A stretch of DNA of 64,000 nucleotides from Ruegeria sp. A3M17 (lineage in GTDB: Bacteria; Pseudomonadota; Alphaproteobacteria; Rhodobacterales; Rhodobacteraceae), in contig NZ_QOCF01000028.1 in the NCBI RefSeq assembly GCF_003318255.1, positions 1-64,000 of the forward strand. The letters run 5' to 3'. The first letter of the stretch is position 1. Each line of letters starts with the position of its first letter. Both the position numbers and the translations under genes were made by a program. Of the stretch, positions 47,445 to 55,368 are shown in pieces. A model generated the notes under the pieces. It ran no database searches. It was not told the origin of the DNA and saw only the letters and a program-made list of their open reading frames with translations.

Positions 47445-48989
47445 TCAGTGGCGAAGTCCATGAGTTTCATCGCCATTTTGGTAGCTCAACGTGTCGTAAG
47501 TTGTTTCTGGGCCCTCTGTACGTGCTCCATGCTGTCTTTCAGTTTCGGCGACGTCTGCTCCGTGCCTGAGGCTTCCTGCATCCAACCGTTTAAGGCTTCG
47601 ACCAATGAGATCTGTGATCTGAGCAACGCGATCACGGAGTTGCGCAAACAATCCACTTCCTCTCCGAGATCCTTCCCTAAGGTGACCAATTCCCTCGCTG
47701 ATGCCTCGGAGGCTTCCGTCAACCGCTCGACGTAGCTCAGCAATTCGCGTTCTAGCGGTGTCAGACCATCCATTGTTCAGTCCTTGCTGATCATCAGACA
47801 ATTCACGGTTTGACCTGCGAGCGTACATCTGGTCAGCACCGCATTGTCGTTTAAGGGGATCAAATAGATCGCCTCTGTTCGTTCGATTTTCCTGACACCC
47901 ATCGACGCCATCGATGGCGTCAACCAGGTCAACACCGACCACGTGGCCGTCGACGAACTGATCATCAGGCAACAGGCCACCAACACCGGCCAGATCATCG
48001 CCCTCGCTTCCGAGTGTGCTTTTTTCGCGTTCTGCCTCAGAAGGTGCTTCCTCACCCGCAGAAGATACCCTTCCGTATCTGTCTTGATTATAGCCAGCGC
48101 GCTTTCGGCAGTGGCTTTCAAATCGCTCCTGAAGCTCTTCAATTGAGAATCTATCAAGGCGGCGTTCTCTGTTCTGATCCGCTCCATATCTTCGTTCAGT
48201 TTCTCGCTCAGACGTTGTTTCGGCACGCCAGTCTTCATGAAAAATCTCTCCTTTCAGCCGAAACCGCTCTTCGGTGTCGGGGTCTTTGACGGTCAGATAG
48301 TTTTTTCCCGTACGCGGCACCTCGAAGCCCGCATCTGTCAGAACGGCAATCATCTCCGCTCGATCGTTGATCAGGCCCATAGAAATCTGGTCGCTAATCC
48401 AGATATGGAGCCCGTCGCGACCGGCGGCGCGGTCCGGGGCCTCCGACACCGACTTGACCTCGGCCGCTCGCTCCACATCCATGGGATCGGCCCAGCCGTG
48501 GGCCTTGTTCATCAGGTCGCGCAGACTGTCAAAGGCACGCTCATAGCCGGGCGGAGCGATGTTGAGACTGCGCCCGCTGTGCAACTCCATACGCGGTGTG
48601 CAGAAATGCAGCTCAACACGATCTTCGTGAGTGTGTCGCACCCAAAGGCAGGCGTAACGATCGACATCAAGGCTGGCGAAAGCGATCTCCTCGAAACGAT
48701 TGATCACCTCCTGCTGCTGTTCTTCGGTCGGGGCGTCTTCGCGAGCGAAGCTTACAACGCCGGCGCGGTAGGTCCATTTGTGCGGGCAGGCACCGATTAG
48801 GTCGATCATGCCCTGGGGATCGCCGCGAACGATTTCTGGCAAGGGCTCGCGGGTCACGGACATGGGCCGCCCCGAGGCATCGCGGACCAGGTCGCGGTTG
48901 TCGTCATAGGCAAGCACCGTGCGGGCGGTCAAATACTGGACAGGACCCACGCCTCTGCCTTTGCCGTTGGGGAAAAATTTGATCAGCAT
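47445..48989 (-). CDS. MbeA/MobA-type relaxase (MOBP, ColE1-like)
   Basis: A 514-residue protein. The N-terminal 260 residues form a relaxase domain: a candidate catalytic Tyr in GPVQYLTA (Tyr19) and the metal-site region WVRHTHEDRVELHF, typical of the MobA/MbeA group of mobilisable plasmids. It nicks the transfer origin and pilots the strand. Beyond residue about 300 the composition becomes odd (Gly/Asp/Val runs), because two other genes are encoded there in another frame. The start overlaps the mobC stop codon (TGATG). Confidence 0.88.
   Translation of the reverse strand: MLIKFFPNGKGRGVGPVQYLTARTVLAYDDNRDLVRDASGRPMSVTREPLPEIVRGDPQGMIDLIGACPHKWTYRAGVVSFAREDAPTEEQQQEVINRFEEIAFASLDVDRYACLWVRHTHEDRVELHFCTPRMELHSGRSLNIAPPGYERAFDSLRDLMNKAHGWADPMDVERAAEVKSVSEAPDRAAGRDGLHIWISDQISMGLINDRAEMIAVLTDAGFEVPRTGKNYLTVKDPDTEERFRLKGEIFHEDWRAETTSERETERRYGADQNRERRLDRFSIEELQERFESHCRKRAGYNQDRYGRVSSAGEEAPSEAEREKSTLGSEGDDLAGVGGLLPDDQFVDGHVVGVDLVDAIDGVDGCQENRTNRGDLFDPLKRQCGADQMYARRSNRELSDDQQGLNNGWSDTARTRIAELRRAVDGSLRGISEGIGHLREGSRRGSGLFAQLRDRVAQITDLIGRSLKRLDAGSLRHGADVAETERQHGARTEGPETTYDTLSYQNGDETHGLRH
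47486..47773 (-). CDS. MbeD/MobD-like mobilisation protein, nested in the relaxase gene
   Basis: A 95-residue helical protein lying wholly inside the relaxase gene, +1 frame on the same strand. The start MDGLTPLERELLSYVERL and the following coiled-coil match the MbeD/MobD family of small mobilisation proteins. It begins 3 bp after the mbeB-like gene, with AAGGA as ribosome site. MbeD of ColE1 is linked to entry exclusion and mobilisation. The identical gene order in ColE1 supports this call. Confidence 0.72.
   Translation of the reverse strand: MDGLTPLERELLSYVERLTEASEASARELVTLGKDLGEEVDCLRNSVIALLRSQISLVEALNGWMQEASGTEQTSPKLKDSMEHVQRAQKQLTTR
47777..48238 (-). CDS. MbeB-like mobilisation protein with membrane helix, nested in the relaxase gene
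   Basis: A 153-residue protein encoded wholly within the relaxase gene in the +1 frame. An N-terminal helical, coiled-coil half (RIRTENAALIDSQLKSFRSD) is followed by a membrane segment (about 82-103) and a short C-terminal domain. MbeB of ColE1 has the same plan and helps target the relaxosome to the membrane. A near-ideal ribosome site, AAAGGAGAG at 48246-48254, lies 8 bp before the ATG, which is strong evidence that this nested frame is translated. Confidence 0.75.
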   Translation of the reverse strand: MKTGVPKQRLSEKLNEDMERIRTENAALIDSQLKSFRSDLKATAESALAIIKTDTEGYLLRVRKHLLRQNAKKAHSEARAMIWPVLVACCLMISSSTATWSVLTWLTPSMASMGVRKIERTEAIYLIPLNDNAVLTRCTLAGQTVNCLMISKD

Positions 48990-49453
48990 CAGGACGGTCT
49001 CCTGTGCTGAGCAACAATTTCCGCCAACCGCCGCTCGATGCCCACCAAGGCCGCTGCCACACGCAGGGCATCAACCTCTCTGGCTGAGCCCGCGCGGGCT
49101 GCGGTATTAAGCCAACGCGAAATCTGGTTGAGGTTCCCGCCGTAGCGGGACACAGCCAGAATAAGCGCCGGATCGACATGGGGCGCAGGTTTGCGCCGCT
49201 TCTGTGCAACGCCGGTGGCAAGCTGACGAAGCATGGCAGACATCGACAGCCCGCGATCCGCCGCCGCCTGTCTGATCAGCGCCTTTTCATCGGAGGAGCA
49301 ATAAAAGAACACCGCTTCTTGCTTCTCTGAGGAGACCGCGCCCAGCGTGGTCTGGTTGGGGTTCGAAGGGGAGGCTCGCCGCCCCTCGCAAGGTCCCGGT
49401 TCGCAGGTCGCAGACCTAGAATTGGGTCGCCTTGCTCTTTGCTCACGCGACAT
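48989..49453 (-). CDS. MobC/MbeC-like relaxosome accessory protein
   Basis: A 154-residue protein. A low-complexity basic N-terminus (about 1-45) precedes a MobC-like domain: FFYCSSDEKALIRQAAADRG (a ribbon-helix-helix-like start) and the family block SRYGGNLNQISRWLN. MobC proteins bind the transfer origin and help the relaxase open it. The ATG lies inside the end of the HTH gene upstream, and the stop codon overlaps the relaxase start. Confidence 0.82.
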   Translation of the reverse strand: MSREQRARRPNSRSATCEPGPCEGRRASPSNPNQTTLGAVSSEKQEAVFFYCSSDEKALIRQAAADRGLSMSAMLRQLATGVAQKRRKPAPHVDPALILAVSRYGGNLNQISRWLNTAARAGSAREVDALRVAAALVGIERRLAEIVAQHRRPS

Positions 49454-50195
49454 CACTTTGCCTCCGCTCTGCAGCGTGGATGTCGACTAGACTCTCGACT
49501 ATCTCAATCTGTTCCCTCAGCAGCTCGCTATCTTTTGGTGCCGGACCAAGTGCGGGCAACATATAGCCTCGCCGCCCTTCTTCGCAGCGCACCTCTGGCA
49601 AGCAGCGACTGAGCGCGCGGATGCCGTGGCGGCGAAGGCAATCATCCCAGTCTCTTTCAAGCCGCCCTCCGCCACCGGGGACAAAGACTAAGTATGGACC
49701 GTTCTGCCTCGCTTTGGGCAAATCCTGAGCGCAAGTGCTCCCAAGTTCTCTTTTTAGTTCTTGTTCTCTATTCGGGGGGCGATCCTGTCCCCCTTCACTG
49801 GACGAAACTGTCCTGCTTCGCAGACGGTTTTGCCCCCCTTTAGTACGGTTAAGCAGTACAATTTTGTCCCCTTCTTTGCGGCGACTTGTAGCTCTCATGA
49901 TTGCGGCTTCTGTAGGACGGTAGCGCGATGAGTTTCCTTTGTTGGTCCCGCGTACCACGGTCATATAGCCCGCCTCTTCCAAGCCGTTTACGGCCCGTTT
50001 TACAGACTTCGCATGTTTGCCGATGGCAGCACCGATAGTCTCAAAAGAAGGGTGACTTTCACCAGTCTTATGATCCGCGTGGGCCAGTGAAAGATAGAGC
50101 GCAACACGCAGAGCATTGTCGTTTAGCTGATGATCAGAGACCATCTCCAGAAGGTACTGCAACTTTATTTTGCAGAAGGGCAACGGCTCAGACAT
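49443..50195 (-). CDS. helix-turn-helix protein, possibly replication- or island-maintenance related
   Basis: A 250-residue protein with an N-terminal winged HTH_36-type domain (HPSFETIGAAIGKHAKSVKRAV) such as occurs in plasmid replication initiators and phage replication proteins. A basic linker with low complexity (about 105-160) precedes a C-terminal region without recognisable motifs. Its location between an AlpA-like gene and mobC suggests control of excision, replication or transfer. No origin-like iteron array is visible nearby. Confidence 0.65.
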   Translation of the reverse strand: MSEPLPFCKIKLQYLLEMVSDHQLNDNALRVALYLSLAHADHKTGESHPSFETIGAAIGKHAKSVKRAVNGLEEAGYMTVVRGTNKGNSSRYRPTEAAIMRATSRRKEGDKIVLLNRTKGGQNRLRSRTVSSSEGGQDRPPNREQELKRELGSTCAQDLPKARQNGPYLVFVPGGGGRLERDWDDCLRRHGIRALSRCLPEVRCEEGRRGYMLPALGPAPKDSELLREQIEIVESLVDIHAAERRQSDVA

Positions 50196-50400
50196 GAGAC
50201 GTAGTCGTCGTGATCCGGTTGCGGTTGATCCATTCGTTTAGATCAGCACCGTGATACTTTACCCTGCGCCCAAATTTCAGAAAGCTAGGCCCAACTCTTC
50301 GATGCCGCCATTGAGCCCGTTTTGCTTTTGGCGCGATAAGGTCCAGTTCGGTATCGGCATCGTCATAGAGCCTCTCGCTTTCAAAAACTTCATGTGGCAT
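50188..50400 (-). CDS. AlpA-like/MerR-type small DNA-binding protein (excisionase candidate)
   Basis: A 70-residue basic protein. Its C-terminus, VGPSFLKFGRRVKYHGADLNEWI, is the typical HTH_17/AlpA ending (recognition of a Lys-rich wing, then DLxxWL). Small proteins of this type beside P4-like integrases usually act as excisionases or regulators of integrase. The ribosome site is GAGGACCGATAA. It overlaps the following gene by eight bases. Confidence 0.75.
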   Translation of the reverse strand: MPHEVFESERLYDDADTELDLIAPKAKRAQWRHRRVGPSFLKFGRRVKYHGADLNEWINRNRITTTTSHV

Positions 50401-50484
50401 TTATCGGTCCTCGTAGTGAAACGTTGATACCGATGACCATTCATTTCCGTGCAGTTATTGATAGCGACAGTGGATTGGCGGAAA

Positions 50485-51153
50485 CTAGCAGAACCTCAGC
50501 TCAATCCATGGCTCAAGGTTAGGTTTACGCGTCTTCGCTTCGGATATGAGCTTTCTCGAAAGCTCGTTTTCGATGGCAGGAAGATCCGAGGCTAGTGGTG
50601 CTTCTTCATCATTTTGGATCGCTAGTTGTCTGAGGTAAATCATCATCACGTGCGGCAAAACACATTGATATTGCGACCATTTTCGCTCCAATGTACGGAC
50701 GCTCACATCGCTTAAGGATTTTGGCCATTTCTTTGTGTGATCAGGGTCGTCACTGCGGTGCAGAAACGACCCATAAGCTGCCTGTTCGGCGAGCGCCGCA
50801 GATTTTGTTCTGCCATCTTTCCAAATAAGTGAGACGGCTCTTCCCAAGGGACCGACTGCCTCAGAGAAAACGTCTTCGACACGCTCCATTACTTCATTTG
50901 CATAAAGTCGCGGTCGGTCGAATTGCACTACGTTTGTTAGCGCCGCAGCCCTATCCGACGTCGACAGAACGTGATGGTGTGACCTCAGCCAGTCAAAGTA
51001 CAACTGTCCCAATAGACCGTTATATAGGTCATAGAATTTTTTCCCTGACCCAACCGATATCACAAGCGCCTCAATCGCCAGCCAAGATGCCACCTCTTCA
51101 TTTACGAAAGATAGGTTCTTGGTCTTAGCCACGTATACTTTTGCTGCCTTCAT
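50485..51153 (-). CDS. unknown protein translationally coupled to the integrase
   Basis: A protein of about 222 residues, starting at the ATG that overlaps the integrase stop codon (51150-51153). It appears mainly alpha-helical, with no signal peptide, no membrane segment and no nuclease or ATPase motif that I can see. Its coupling to the integrase suggests either a role in recombination control or cargo read from the integrase promoter. Confidence 0.6.
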   Translation of the reverse strand: MKAAKVYVAKTKNLSFVNEEVASWLAIEALVISVGSGKKFYDLYNGLLGQLYFDWLRSHHHVLSTSDRAAALTNVVQFDRPRLYANEVMERVEDVFSEAVGPLGRAVSLIWKDGRTKSAALAEQAAYGSFLHRSDDPDHTKKWPKSLSDVSVRTLERKWSQYQCVLPHVMMIYLRQLAIQNDEEAPLASDLPAIENELSRKLISEAKTRKPNLEPWIELRFC

Positions 51154-52325
51154 TGCGCACCAGAAACAAACAGATTCCAAGCAGACATCAGTTTTCTTCT
51201 ATGCTGGATTAGGTCCGAGCGAGCGTATGCGCGCTCGACCTCTGAACCTATCTGGTGCGCCAAGCTCATTTCAGCTAGTTCCCGACTGAATCCCGGCTGC
51301 TCTGCAGCCCAATCGCGAAAAGCCGATCGGAATCCGTGGACAGTGATGCCATCAACTTTCATGCGGCGAAGAAGCATTAGCATTGCCATGTTTGACATTG
51401 GTCGGTGACGCTTCTGACCTTCGAAAACCACCTCTGAGCGCAGAGCCTGAAGTGGCTCAATGATTGCCAACATCTGTTCTGTTAGAGGAATGCGGTGCTC
51501 CTTGTCCGCTTTCATTCGCTCGGCTGGGATCGTCCATAGAAGCTCCTCCAAGTCGAACTCCTCCCATCGAGCTTTCAGCACTTCACTTGTGCGGCTAGCG
51601 GTAAGGCAGGTGAACATCAGCGCTTTGGCCGCCATTGCATCTTTCTTTGCCACATCCGCATAGAATGCGGGCACGTCCTTCCAGTGCATCGCTTTGTGGT
51701 GTTGGACCTTCTGTTTGACCTGCGGCAACACCCGTGCATCACGGATCGTCGTCACCGGGTTCTCACCGTCTCGGAACCCCTTCGATTTTGCGACGTCCAA
51801 AACTGCTTTGATTCGCTGTGCAAGGCGCTTGGCTGTTTCGTGTTTATCTGTCCAAACCGGCAACAGGACTTGCAAAATTTCGGGCTGTCCAACCTCAGAG
51901 ACGGGCAAGCGACCAATCTTGGGAAACGCATATTCGGCCAGTGTATTGATCCATTGCTGGCCGTGCTTAGGGTTCTTCCAGGTCGGCAAGCGCTCGATGT
52001 GGACTTGCCGCGCGATTTCTTCAAAGCAAGGGATTTCCTGACGTCCGTTGTACCGCGGGTTGATGCCTTGCTTTGCTAGCCGACGATATTCCAATGCGCG
52101 GTCGCGCGCTTCATTCAACGTCACAACATCAGCGCCGCCCAGGCCGAAGTCTGTGCGCAATGGCTTGCCTTCGCGGTTGCGCTGCCCCTTCACTGTCACC
52201 CGAACAATCCAACGCCGAGCGCCAGATGGATCAACAACAAGGTACAACCCGCTTCCATCGCCGTGACGACCGGGACCCAAGGTCCGCACCAGATTCTTCG
52301 TCAGCTTTCCACTAAGAGCAGTCAT
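51150..52325 (-). CDS. P4-type tyrosine recombinase (island integrase)
   Basis: A protein of about 391 residues. It has an N-terminal DUF4102-like arm-binding domain (GDGSGLYLVVDPSGARRWI), a core-binding domain, and a catalytic domain with the tetrad: Arg in TASRTSEVLKARW, His-x-x-Arg in HGFRSAFRDWAAE, His in SLAHQIGSEV and Tyr in ERAYARSD. It integrates at the tRNA-Ser gene whose 3' end lies about 150 bp away. The ATG at 52325 was chosen over a GTG at 52337. The gene points into the island, away from the tRNA. Confidence 0.94.
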   Translation of the reverse strand: MTALSGKLTKNLVRTLGPGRHGDGSGLYLVVDPSGARRWIVRVTVKGQRNREGKPLRTDFGLGGADVVTLNEARDRALEYRRLAKQGINPRYNGRQEIPCFEEIARQVHIERLPTWKNPKHGQQWINTLAEYAFPKIGRLPVSEVGQPEILQVLLPVWTDKHETAKRLAQRIKAVLDVAKSKGFRDGENPVTTIRDARVLPQVKQKVQHHKAMHWKDVPAFYADVAKKDAMAAKALMFTCLTASRTSEVLKARWEEFDLEELLWTIPAERMKADKEHRIPLTEQMLAIIEPLQALRSEVVFEGQKRHRPMSNMAMLMLLRRMKVDGITVHGFRSAFRDWAAEQPGFSRELAEMSLAHQIGSEVERAYARSDLIQHRRKLMSAWNLFVSGAQ

Positions 52326-52471
52326 AAAGTACCACAATTCCTACCACGCAATGAACAGAAATCAGTCTAATCGAAGAAAGCCCAATAGCAACAACGAATG
52401 CAGATTAATCAACAAAAACAGCCCCATAAGGGGCTAAACAGCATCGAACACAAGTGAATGAAAATGGTGGG

Positions 52472-52489
52472 TGGCGGAGACGAAGGGAT
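52472..52489. repeat. right attachment site (attR), 18-bp direct repeat within tRNA-Ser
   Basis: The same 18 bp as at 35097-35114. It covers the encoded CCA end, the acceptor strand and the start of the T arm of tRNA-Ser, so integration leaves the tRNA gene intact. Confidence 0.93.
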
Positions 52490-52561
52490 TCGAACCCTCG
52501 AGACCCTTCCGGGCCTACTCCCTTAGCAGGGGAGCGCCTTCGACCACTCGGCCACGTCTCC
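52472..52561 (-). tRNA. tRNA-Ser (anticodon GCT)
   Basis: The minus strand begins GGAGACGTGGCCGAGTGG and ends TTCGAATCCCTTCGTCTCCG plus an encoded CCA, with a long variable arm typical of serine tRNAs. The anticodon loop CTGCTAA gives anticodon GCT (codons AGC/AGU). The acceptor stem GGAGACG/CGTCTCC is perfect. Its 3' end is the island insertion site. Confidence 0.95.
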
Positions 52562-52732
52562 GCTGGCGGGTATATCCTTGCATGTCGACCAGATACAAGA
52601 CGATTTTGATCGAGCGCGATATTTTTCTGAAATCGATTGCGCTGATGCTGCTAGGGTGCATTTGCTTGGCGAAAGCGCTGCCTCATCTGTTACCGAAAGC
52701 GATTTGGAACTATGAGGAGCGCCACCGCGACG

Positions 52733-53806
52733 TTAACCCGGTTCGTCAGCTTCGATTGCCGCTCGCATTAGAAACAGCGTCGCCGGGTCCAGATCATTTT
52801 GAGCCATGATAGCCTCAAAGTTGGGGTTCAGTGCGTTGGTGCCCCATGGTCGGACAGCCAGGGCAATCCAGATCGCAACAGTGCTGTCTTTGTCCAAATG
52901 ATGCCTAAACACATCCAGGATCAGGGGTCGCAACTTGGGATAGGTCGTTCCGCCATCGGCCAGACTGCGGATCAGGAATCGCTTTTCGTCGGCGGTGCGC
53001 TCAGACCGCTCCAGCGACTTTTCAATTTCAAGTATTGCCTGATCACCATCCACTGCGATACCGGCCAAACCCCAGTCGTACAGGTTGAGGCCTCCACTGC
53101 GGAGCGCGCTTTGATAACCAAGCCTTACGCGTTCTTTGGCCTTTGGGTCCGACTGAAGACCCAACAATCTGATAAGTGCCGGTGCGTAGGCGAGGCGATT
53201 GGGATTGCGCAGGTCCTGCAACAATTGTGCGGTTGGCACGGTATCGGTCAGGTGGGTCAAAAGCCAATAGGGCGCGCGGTGGATTTCGATCAGCGCCGTG
53301 TTGCGCAACAGGCGATCGTCATGTGAGAGATAGGCACTAAAAAAGGCAACCTGCGCCGCGCGATCCGGCGCGCCACTGGCCCAGTCCTGCCCCTCGGCAC
53401 GCAGCGTATGAAGGAAATCGGCCCGATCCGGTGTCATCAAGAACCCTTTGGTCCAACCACTGGGCAGGCTGCGACCGGCCTTGTCCTGATACCCCGCCCC
53501 GTAGACCATCAAAACCGTTCTGCCCGGTTTCGCGCGAAAGGCGGATCGCATGACACTGTCGACCAGGAAAGGAATTTCGGGCAAAGCCTCAACCTGTTCC
53601 GGCGTGCCTTTCAAAACCGAAACGGGGGTGAACCTGAAAGGGTTGTCTGGCGATGGTGCCGCCAGCACGATCACACGCGCCGAAAGGATTCGGTCCGCCA
53701 GAGAATATTCCGGAAGCTCAACGCAGACGCCGCAGGCGTGGGCCGGGCGGGAATGGAAGCCCACGCAAAGCGCGAGTACCGCAAACATTTGCAAGACGCG
53801 CCACAT
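52733..53806 (-). CDS. exported protein of unknown function
   Basis: A 357-residue precursor with a signal peptide (ending AHA/CG), then CGVCVELPE at the mature N-terminus. A beta-rich part (about 40-130) is followed by a helical, HEAT-like region (about 165-340). The Cys-x-x-Cys at the start could bind a metal or form a disulfide. I do not recognise the family. It lies alone between the tRNA and the DUF3775 gene on the same strand. Confidence 0.7.
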   Translation of the reverse strand: MWRVLQMFAVLALCVGFHSRPAHACGVCVELPEYSLADRILSARVIVLAAPSPDNPFRFTPVSVLKGTPEQVEALPEIPFLVDSVMRSAFRAKPGRTVLMVYGAGYQDKAGRSLPSGWTKGFLMTPDRADFLHTLRAEGQDWASGAPDRAAQVAFFSAYLSHDDRLLRNTALIEIHRAPYWLLTHLTDTVPTAQLLQDLRNPNRLAYAPALIRLLGLQSDPKAKERVRLGYQSALRSGGLNLYDWGLAGIAVDGDQAILEIEKSLERSERTADEKRFLIRSLADGGTTYPKLRPLILDVFRHHLDKDSTVAIWIALAVRPWGTNALNPNFEAIMAQNDLDPATLFLMRAAIEADEPG

Positions 53807-53941
53807 GGATCACGCTCCGTCTAATAGCACCCCAGCCTGAATGCGTGCTTTCGGGTTTCCTGATCATGTTATCCGAAAACCGGGTATTCAGCGAATGGTT
53901 TGCAATTTGCGGGCTGCACCTGTTGCACATAGCCGGTGCAC

Positions 53942-54259
53942 TTACATCAGGTCGTTTTCCACATCCTCAGCCGAGATGCCCAGTGCATCCAAGCCGTTCT
54001 CAAGGTGATCCGACAGGTGCGGCGTACCGATCAGGTAGTCTGCGCAAGGGGTCGAAGCCTCGGACTTGGCGGTTGCGATGGCCTCAGGCAGATCTTCGGC
54101 GAAAAAGCTTTCGCGCCCGACCCACATGACAGCCACCAGTTCGGCCTGTTCGTCCTCGCTCATTCGGTCGATGAAGGCGCGCAATTCGCCCTCGGCGCGA
54201 CCCAACTCGCGCCCCATCATCGCAACCTGAGCGATTTTCCTTGGCGAAATTTCCATCAT
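53942..54259 (-). CDS. DUF3775 family protein
   Basis: A 105-residue soluble acidic protein matching the DUF3775 pattern (SPRKIAQVAMMGRELG at the start, EQAELVAVMWVGRE in the middle, ISAEDVENDLM at the end). No function is known. The ribosome site GAGGAGCTGGGTC precedes the start. Confidence 0.7.
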   Translation of the reverse strand: MMEISPRKIAQVAMMGRELGRAEGELRAFIDRMSEDEQAELVAVMWVGRESFFAEDLPEAIATAKSEASTPCADYLIGTPHLSDHLENGLDALGISAEDVENDLM

Positions 54260-54346
54260 GACCCAGCTCCTCGTATTCGCGGTTTCAATAATACCACAAC
54301 CATGAGGAGGGGGCTGAGTCTTTGATCTTAAGCAAAGACCTAAGGG

Positions 54347-55120
54347 CTAAGGCTTGCGACTGCGGGATATCGGCTGATCGGGCACAGGGGCCGTTCGGAA
54401 CGGGACAAACCGTGCCTTTTTGATCTTAAGTTTGATCGCCTGCCACACAATAAGGAAAAACGCACGCCGCGCACCGAAGGGCCGCCGCAGCAACGACCAC
54501 AGGATCGCCCGGTTGGTCAGCGGTGCACGCGGCCCGGTCAGGGTGGCAATCAACCCACCCGCTTTTCGACCATAGTCGATCCAGACGCCGATACGCTTGG
54601 GGCGGTGGTCGAACCGGAACTCATACGTCCCTTCGATCTTTTGAAACGGTGAGACATGCATCAGCTTATCCGCAACGATGCGATCCGTCGGTTGGATTGG
54701 CGCAAACCCGGGATTGTTGCACAGATAGCTGTGGCGCGTGCCGTAGGTGTTCGTAACCTCGGCCACCACCGCATATAGCTGTTCACCGGCATCGAAGCAG
54801 AACCAGAAGCTGACCGGATTAAAGACATGCCCCAGCACCCGTGGCTGCGTCAGCAACTCGAGTCTTGCAGGTTGCGTCACACCCATTTCGTCGAATTTGG
54901 CTCGCAACCACGCCGCACCCTGCCCTTTGCCGGGTTCACCACCGTGGTCAAGGTCTCGCCAATACATCGCATTTACGCGGTTCATCGAAAACAAAAACGG
55001 TGTGTCAGGCCGGGCTTCGGGGTCCAACAGGATGTAATCGATGGAATACCGAAACGCATTCTCGATCCCGCCTTTTCGACCGTGGTAAGTATGGCCTGAA
55101 ATATGGTCGATCTTGTTCAT
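54347..55120 (-). CDS. DUF1365 family protein, likely singlet-oxygen response
   Basis: A 257-residue protein of the DUF1365 family: GHTYHGRKGGIENAFRYSID at the start, FNPVSFWFCFD and DKLMHVSPFQ inside. In Rhodobacter-type bacteria such genes belong to the RpoE-ChrR regulon together with cyclopropane-fatty-acid-synthase-like genes and act on membrane lipids under singlet oxygen stress. Here it is divergent from rpoE-chrR, in agreement with this. The biochemical role is not established. Confidence 0.85.
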   Translation of the reverse strand: MNKIDHISGHTYHGRKGGIENAFRYSIDYILLDPEARPDTPFLFSMNRVNAMYWRDLDHGGEPGKGQGAAWLRAKFDEMGVTQPARLELLTQPRVLGHVFNPVSFWFCFDAGEQLYAVVAEVTNTYGTRHSYLCNNPGFAPIQPTDRIVADKLMHVSPFQKIEGTYEFRFDHRPKRIGVWIDYGRKAGGLIATLTGPRAPLTNRAILWSLLRRPFGARRAFFLIVWQAIKLKIKKARFVPFRTAPVPDQPISRSRKP

Positions 55121-55235
55121 TCTCGTCTGTGTTCCAGTTTTCCTGTAAGCTGTTCAAGTGGCGGTGTTTTTTTCACCATGCACATACTTATCATACGAAA
55201 CATGGTCCGGTTCGGATTAAAATAGCATCACGTTG

Positions 55236-55265
55236 TGATCCAGCTTGGGGATTACCGCGTAATGT
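55236..55265 (+). promoter_or_regulatory. candidate RpoE-type promoter of rpoE-chrR
   Basis: TGATCC (55236-55241), then 18 bp, then TAATGT (55260-55265). The -35 element equals the core of the known Rhodobacter RpoE -35. Transcription would begin near 55272, which rules out the ATG at 55270 as the start on this transcript and favours the GTG at 55369. Confidence 0.5.
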
Positions 55266-55368
55266 TGTTATGTTTACCGAGATCGATACCGCGACCTTGG
55301 ATGAACCGGTGGCCAGCAGGCCTTCACAGAAACCGTGGCGCGCAAAGAAACGCATCAAGGGAAAACCG

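Larger units (their letters stand above)
35097..52489. mobile_element. tRNA-Ser-borne mobilisable genomic island carrying defence genes
   Basis: An island of about 17.4 kb is bounded by an 18-bp perfect direct repeat of the tRNA-Ser(GCT) 3' end (35097-35114 and 52472-52489). A P4-type integrase gene reads away from the intact tRNA. Cargo in order: ATPase/HNH pair, type I restriction system with a GIY-YIG gene, small orphan ORFs, a VirB6-like protein, ColE1-type mobilisation genes, HTH proteins, an unknown integrase-coupled gene. Parts of the island, such as 35.1-37.6 kb, look more A/T-rich than the flanks. There is a relaxase but no full type IV secretion set, so it is best described as an integrative mobilisable element. 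Confidence 0.9.

Noticed and set aside
47258-47476. N-terminal extension of the exported protein through the heptamer array (QETGNRK peptide repeat)
   Set aside because: A signal peptide and a clear ribosome site mark 47257 as the normal start. The extension would put 73 residues before a signal peptide. Kept only as a phase-variation possibility.
52471-52809. A 112-codon open frame running across the tRNA-Ser gene
   Set aside because: Its first third is the antisense of the tRNA and its end is antisense to the exported-protein gene, with no ribosome site at its start.
54321-54334. An FNR-like sequence TTTGATCTTAAGCA beside the DUF1365 gene end
   Set aside because: It lies downstream of the convergent or co-directional gene ends, not in front of a start at useful distance, and matches the dyad poorly.
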